64,000 nt of DNA, taken from CAWHOW01 sp963831005 (lineage in GTDB: Bacteria > Bacteroidota > Bacteroidia > Bacteroidales > CG2-30-32-10). Below are positions 59,955 to 64,000 of this stretch, in pieces (position 1 is the first letter of the stretch; each line of letters opens with the position of its first letter). Both the position numbers and the translations under genes were made by a program. Below the pieces are notes generated by a model that was not told the DNA's origin, did not search any database, and saw only the letters and a list, made by a program, of their open reading frames with translations. The DNA lies in assembly GCA_963831005.1 (NCBI GenBank), contig CAWHOW010000033.1:62001-126000 (forward strand), given 5' to 3'.

Positions 59955-59977
59955 ATATTTTTCTCCTTAATTTATAA

Positions 59978-60523
59978 TTAAATGAATAATTGCACTTTAC
60001 TTTCTGATGCGTCAGCAAGGAAGGTTGCAACACCGCATATATTCATATGTGGATAATCAATCATTTCTTCTTTTTTGAAACCCATAAGATCCATAGACAT
60101 TTCACAGATATTGATTTCAACACCCAATTCACCGGCAGTTTTAAACATATCATCAAGTGATGCCACATTTTTCTTTTTCATCAGTCCTTTCATCATAGCT
60201 GTTCCCATTCCACACATATTCATTTTAGAAAGTTTTAACTTATTTTTACCTTTTGGGAGCATCATTCCAAACATTTTTGACATAAAATTCTTTCCTGAAA
60301 CTGTTTTATTTGGGTCGCGCAGTGCTGAAGTAGCCCAGAAAGTAAAGAAAAGTTTTACTTTCATATCATAAGCAACAGCTCCGGTTGAAATGATCATTGC
60401 GGCAAGAATTTTATCAAGATCACCTGAAAACACTACCATTGAGAGCTGGTCTTTGGTTCCTTTTTCAAGTTTACCAACCTTCTTTTGTAGGTCTGCTAAT
60501 TGTTTCTCAAAATCTTCGTTCAT
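59978..60523 (-). CDS. DsrE2-like protein
   Basis: 181 residues. A short helical N-terminus is followed by a DsrE/F-like domain: LSMVVFSGDLDKILAAMIISTGAVAYDMKVKLFFTFWATSALRD, KMNMCGMGTAMMKGLM, GVEINICEMSMDLMGFKKEEM and NICGVATFL. The Cys of INICEMSMDLMGF is the position expected to carry a persulfide. It is the first gene of the leftward Hdr operon, so it is probably made with TusA and the HdrA proteins. Confidence 0.87.
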   Translation of the reverse strand: MNEDFEKQLADLQKKVGKLEKGTKDQLSMVVFSGDLDKILAAMIISTGAVAYDMKVKLFFTFWATSALRDPNKTVSGKNFMSKMFGMMLPKGKNKLKLSKMNMCGMGTAMMKGLMKKKNVASLDDMFKTAGELGVEINICEMSMDLMGFKKEEMIDYPHMNICGVATFLADASESKVQLFI

Positions 60524-60543
60524 ATTATTGTTTTTATTTGTTA

Positions 60544-60645
60544 CAAAATTAACAAGTATTAAAATTGGTCACCTAAAAAAGTGTGTGATATAACACAGTA
60601 TATATTGTGATTTTAATCACAATACAAAATTGATATTTATTTTTG
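60544..60645. promoter_or_regulatory. Divergent control region with paired Crp/Fnr operators
   Basis: Degenerate TGTG-N6-CACA at 60584-60597 and perfect TGTGA-N6-TCACA at 60606-60621 are 23 bp apart. Leftward -7 box TAATTTTG (minus, 60544-60551) serves the DsrE2-TusA-Hdr operon; rightward TATTTTTG (60638-60645) serves the second Crp/Fnr gene. Relative to the leftward box, operator centres lie 43 and 66 bp upstream; at the first regulator gene they lie 44 and 67 bp upstream. Confidence 0.8.
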
Positions 60646-60675
60646 TAATTTTACATAAATTTTAATATATAAATA

Positions 60676-61356
60676 ATGAAAAAGCATAATTGCAAAGATT
60701 GCCTTATAAAATCTGCCGCTGCTAAATATTTGAACACTGAAGAATTTGAAATTTTAGAAAATAATAGTGTTGAAGTTTCTTTTAAAAAAGGCGAAATCAT
60801 TTTTAAGCAGGATGCTTTGTCATTAAATGTAGCATATTTAAAGACCGGTTTAGCAAAAGTTCACATGCATGGCCCGGTAAAAGAAAAGATATTGAGAATA
60901 GTGAAAGCCCCCTTATATTTGGGTATTCCAACTACCTTTGGTGATAAGATAAATCAATTTTCAGCCACTGCGCTTGAAGATACTACAGTGTGTTTTATTG
61001 ACAGCAATTTATTCAGAAACTTTATTTATACGAATGGGAAGTTTGCATACGAAGTCATTGTTGAGCTTTGCACTAATGAATTGTACGATTACCAGAAGTC
61101 AGTGAGTATGGCACAAAAACAAATTCCAGGAATGATTGCCGAAACACTTCTCTGCATGTCAGATAGAATTTTTTGCAACGACACATTCAATTTTCCATTG
61201 ACAAGAGGAGAGGTAGGAGATATGATAGGAACTTCGCGTGAAAGTGTTAGCCGTGTTCTTACTGACCTGAACAACGAAAAAATTATTTCGGTAAATGGAA
61301 TTGAAGTTTCCATTTTAAATAAGGAACTTCTGACTCAAATTAGCGAAAAAGGGTAA
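60676..61356 (+). CDS. Second Crp/Fnr regulator
   Basis: 226 residues, paralogue of the regulator at 44444 (shared VAYLKTGL, ILRIVKAPLYLG, ALEDTTVCFID, GTSRESVSRVL). The recognition helix SRESVSR (187-193) keeps R-E-x-x-x-R. It has Cys6 and Cys9 (NCKDC) and Cys106, but the third N-terminal Cys of the FNR set is missing, so cluster binding is less certain than in its paralogue. It is divergent from the Hdr operon and shares its operator region. Confidence 0.9.
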   Translation: MKKHNCKDCLIKSAAAKYLNTEEFEILENNSVEVSFKKGEIIFKQDALSLNVAYLKTGLAKVHMHGPVKEKILRIVKAPLYLGIPTTFGDKINQFSATALEDTTVCFIDSNLFRNFIYTNGKFAYEVIVELCTNELYDYQKSVSMAQKQIPGMIAETLLCMSDRIFCNDTFNFPLTRGEVGDMIGTSRESVSRVLTDLNNEKIISVNGIEVSILNKELLTQISEKG

Positions 61357-61787
61357 AAGTTTAGATAATTTGAAGTGAAAGAGTTTGAAGCAATTTGAAA
61401 CGAAATTTGTAAAAGGTTACCAATTCGATTACCATTGATATTTGAATTTTTAAAACCCTTGCTAATACTGCAACACAGAGTAGAGTTCAAAGACCTCCAA
61501 CTCCACGGAAAGCATTATTATAAGATTTCGTTATATAGACTATTGCAACGATTCATTCATACCATATTTTGCTATAGTTTTATTATATGGCTTGACAAAA
61601 CCATTGAAAATCACCAAAATTAGTTTTCTAACACTTGTGTTTGTCGAGTAAAAGAAATTTCCAAAATTTCTTATCCCACAAGCAAGCTGCAGGGTATTTT
61701 TGATAATTTTGATAAAAGAATCATAAATTTGAACAGCTATGATTGCTTTTGTTGTAAGGGTTTTACGGGTTAAATAATTTTAATTAT
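61357..61787. other. 431-base gap without recognisable gene
   Basis: AT-rich and without a credible coding frame. The only structure I see is a 9-bp-arm palindrome AAGAAATTT-CCA-AAATTTCTT at 61652-61672. Confidence 0.5.
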
Positions 61788-62075
61788 TTATTGTGTTAAT
61801 TTACTTGCCTTTTGAAGTGTATATCCCCCCGTTGTTGTAAGTCCATTGCCTACATTAAACCCGATATTAATACTTCCAAAACCAAGGAACCAACTGATCC
61901 CAATAACCATTGATGCGTTAGTTGATTTTATGCCCCCATTAGAAGCCATTGTAACTTGTGCACCTATGCTGGGAACAATGCGGGATCTTTTTATTGGGAA
62001 ATGCACTGTGCTCATCAATCCGATATTTGTCTGCACATATGGAGCAGCGGTATTGGAATCTGAAATACTACCCAT
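61788..62075 (-). pseudogene. Fragment of a beta-rich (outer-membrane-like) protein
   Basis: About 95 codons, open upstream for another 16 codons to a stop (TTSWWDFAATFSLSTMGSIS...). Alternating hydrophobic strands (YVQTNIGLMSTVHFPI, SMVIGISWFLGFGSINIGFNVGNGL) look like the end of an outer-membrane barrel. There is no signal peptide and no start, so it is likely the 3' end of a lost gene. Confidence 0.45.
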
Positions 62076-62237
62076 AGTACTTAGCGAGAATGTCGCAGCA
62101 AAATCCCACCATGAGGTAGTCAGTAAGTGAGGAATCTAAATGAAAATAGTACCAAAGCATTTATGCGTAACATGGGTAAATGAGTTCTGTTTTCACTAAA
62201 CTGTTGCAAAACGTTAACCAATATTTCCCGCGTTTCA

Positions 62238-62384
62238 ACATTTTTATCAAGAAATACATCTTTCTTTGAAAGAAACATCTTATACTTTAAAAGAATATGC
62301 ACATTCTTTGAAAGAATTAGAACATTGTTTGAAAGAATATGCACATTCTTTGAAAGAATTAGCACATTCTTTAAAAGTTTAGTC
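62238..62384. repeat. Tandem array of 21-bp units, locus 4 (7 units)
   Basis: Seven consecutive 21-bp units, the middle ones with the core ACATTCTTTGAAAGAAT and the outer ones diverged. Each core holds the near-perfect dyad TTCTTT-G-AAAGAA. A terminator-like hairpin follows directly at 62396. Confidence 0.88.
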
Positions 62385-62395
62385 CGTAAAATAAA

Positions 62396-62422
62396 AAAAC
62401 CTGCACATTTATGCAGGTTTTT
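62396..62422. terminator. Bidirectional terminator beside 21-bp array
   Basis: AAACCTGCA and TGCAGGTTT arms with a 6-base loop, flanked by A and T runs on both sides. No intact gene ends here, so it either belongs to a lost gene or ends a transcript through the array. Confidence 0.7.
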
Positions 62423-62472
62423 GTTATTTGATATTTAAATATACTTTTAAGGGGACTTCTAATAATTCTTAA

Positions 62473-62626
62473 AAACAAATTCTAAATACTAATTTCTAAA
62501 CTCTAAATAATATCAAATACTCAAATATTAATGTTCAAAACTACAGCTAATTCAATGTTTGGTGCTTTTCTCATTTGAATTTTGAAATTATTTAGGATTT
62601 AGGGTTTAGTGCTTAGGATTTAAAAA
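62473..62626. repeat. Dispersed AT-rich repeat, TTCTAAATAC/TTTAGGATTTAGG type
   Basis: Left half has repeated TTCTAAATACTAATTTCTAA; right half has TTTAGGATTTAGGGTTTAG, allowing imperfect pairing. Similar in style to the other dispersed hairpins in the window. Confidence 0.5.
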
Positions 62627-62695
62627 AAACAAATTTTTAGAACCCACATTAAATCATACTGTTTTACACAACGGTAAAAATAGGATATACAGTCC

Positions 62696-62908
62696 ATGGG
62701 CCTTCTTCGCCTGTTTTGCTGGTGGTTGTTTAATCTTAGTGATCATGTGGATAAATTTCCTGCAGCCATTAAGCAACTCACAGCTTGGTTGAAGGATGGC
62801 ATGCTCAGTTATAGTGAAACCATTGTCAATGGATTTGATAATATACCACAGGCATTCATTGATCTGTTTGATGGAAAGAATGAAGGCAAGATGATTGTTA
62901 AGATATAA
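62696..62908 (+). pseudogene. C-terminal remnant of an NADP-dependent alcohol/quinone oxidoreductase
   Basis: The sequence LSDHVDKFPAAIKQLTAWLK followed by DGMLSYSETIVNGFDNIPQA and FIDLFDGKNEGKMIVKI matches the last ~55 residues of MDR-type NADP-dependent oxidoreductases (the FPeAl..L..Wl..G.l...e.i..G.e..P.Af..l..GkN.GK.vvk pattern). The catalytic and Rossmann parts are absent upstream. It ends 28 bases before the pirin gene. Confidence 0.7.
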
Positions 62909-62936
62909 TACTAAATTTAAAAATAAAAGGATCAAT

Positions 62937-63854
62937 ATGTCTCTGCGTCCGATAAAGAAAATAATCAAATCCAGGCCGACACTTGAAGGTGCAGGAGTGC
63001 ATCTTCACCGTGCATTTGGTTTTGGTAATACAACAGATTTTGACCCCTTCCTGCTGCTTGATGATTTCCGTAATGATATTCCTGAATATTATCTGGCAGG
63101 TTTTCCCTGGCACCCTCATCGTGGAATAGAAACAATTACCTATGTACTGGCAGGAACAGTTGAACATGGCGACAGTATGGGTAATAGCGGAATTATAGCC
63201 GCCGGTGATGTGCAGTGGATGACAGCAGGCAGCGGAATCATACACCAGGAAATGCCAAAAGGAGATCCTGATGGTCGTATGCATGGATTTCAGTTATGGG
63301 CAAATCTGCCTGCATCATTAAAAATGACGAATCCCCACTATCAGGAAATAAAACAGAATAGTATTCCTGTGCTCACTGATGATGATGGTACCATAGTGCG
63401 CATCATTTGCGGGAATTTCAAAGGAAAGAAAGGCATTGTTGAAGGAATTGCCGCCGATCCGCAATACCTTGACATTTCAGTACCTCCCGGCAGGAAAAAA
63501 ACTTTTCAGATTGCTACAATGAGTCATACATTTGCATATGTTTTTACCGGAACAGGTAAGTTTTGCAACGCATCCGGCCCACTTGAAGTTCCAACAGAAG
63601 GAGTAAAATGGTTCGAGACCACTCCCCCTGTAGAGGTCGATAATCGTTAGCTTGTACTTTTTGATTCCGGCGATGAGCTTACCATTCAGGCTGGTGATGA
63701 AAGTGTAAGATTTCTTCTTATTGCAGGAAAGCCACTCAGGGAACCGGTAGCATGGTATGGCCCGATTGTAATGAATACACAGGATCAGCTTCGTCTTGCT
63801 TTTGAGGAACTGGAACAGGGTACATTCCTGAAATCAGACAAGCGTAAATGGTAA
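62937..63854 (+). pseudogene. Pirin family protein interrupted by an in-frame TAG
   Basis: From the ATG at 62937 the frame encodes a bicupin pirin: GAGVHLHRAFGFGNTTDFDPFLLLDDFRND, the metal-binding PWHPHRGIETITYVLAGTVEHGDSMGN, and SGIIHQEMP. At 63648 a TAG interrupts, but the same frame continues with the second cupin (LVLFDSGDELTIQAGDESVR, FLLIAGKPLREPVAWYGPIV, to a TAA at 63852-63854). One substitution (probably AAG to TAG) explains it. Several intact genes here end in TAG, so recoding is unlikely. The remaining 146 bases of the window show no gene. Confidence 0.88.
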
Positions 63855-64000
63855 ACTGCACCTGTTCTCATTAGTATCCTTCTTCCATTATTAGCTGTAA
63901 AAAACAAGCCATAAGGCCCAAGCTTATTGTTGTAAATTTTAATTTTCAAATCTCTGATTATTGTTGACTGGCCAATATAGAATAAGGTGAGGGAACTGTC

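Noticed and set aside
61435..61623. 62-codon open frame
   Set aside because: No family pattern, odd composition and no neighbour context; it looks like chance in AT-rich DNA.
63648..63650. Stop-codon reassignment (TAG as sense)
   Set aside because: Several intact genes in the window end in TAG at the expected family length.

Overview
The window is a contiguous stretch of a Bacteroidota (Bacteroidia-like) chromosome, AT-rich and not assignable to genus from sequence alone. Signs of the phylum are the rplM-rpsI-rpsB-tsf order with pyrH-frr behind it, a secreted protein with a type IX secretion C-terminal domain, a DUF5686 outer-membrane protein, and promoters with the Bacteroidetes -7 box TAnnTTTG. 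Shine-Dalgarno-like sequences are mostly absent. The left edge cuts an AI-2E family transporter.

Layout. (1) 0-6.1 kb: radical SAM/SPASM protein and the translation operon. (2) 6.3-17.4 kb: housekeeping genes (DUF4349 lipoprotein, DUF5686 protein, dtd, sigma factor, glycosyltransferase, tgt, alkyltransferase-like protein, Mrp, Nfu-type scaffold, tyrS). (3) 17.5-21 kb: a ParE-type toxin-antitoxin pair, a nucleotidyltransferase fragment and a protein with two PD-(D/E)XK motifs. (4) 21-31 kb: epimerase, 2-hydroxyacid dehydrogenase, frameshifted lipid kinase, Nramp, rsmA, TPR protein, serS, rpmA, rplU. (5) 31-38 kb: accessory genes with a duplicated and decayed unknown gene, HicAB, a second RelE/ParE pair, a PIN-like protein, small exported proteins and gene remnants. 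(6) 39-43.4 kb: aldehyde dehydrogenase, T9SS protein and tmRNA, with a serine-recombinase remnant abutting the tmRNA 3' end. (7) 44.3-61.4 kb: a redox/sulfur-carrier island. (8) 61.4-64 kb: a decaying area with fragments and a pirin gene carrying an in-frame stop.

The island is the most interesting part. It is bounded by two Crp/Fnr paralogues whose upstream regions share one operator layout: a perfect TGTGA-N6-TCACA and a degenerate copy 23 bp away, at nearly the same distance from a TAnnTTTG box. Rightward genes encode a NifX/NifB-like protein, thioesterase, HdrC-like protein, exported DsrE, OsmC and a methyltransferase. A leftward run has four thioredoxins, a ferredoxin, DUF2892, DUF6132 and two DUF302 proteins. 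It starts at a good sigma-54 site beside a divergent sigma-54 activator. A second leftward operon has DsrE2-like, TusA, an MvhD-like protein, an HdrA with an embedded GltD/NfnL-type NAD(P)H module, an HdrA with a C-terminal winged helix, and an HdrC-HdrE (QmoC-like) membrane subunit. Together they suggest an anaerobically controlled route linking NAD(P)H, the quinone pool and protein-bound persulfide. That function is inferred.

A second theme is repeats. Four separate intergenic loci (7.6, 20.7, 31.9 and 62.3 kb) hold tandem arrays with different unit sequences but the same 21-bp period, and several families of dispersed hairpin repeats fill other gaps. I found no tRNA, rRNA operon, intact transposase or CRISPR array.
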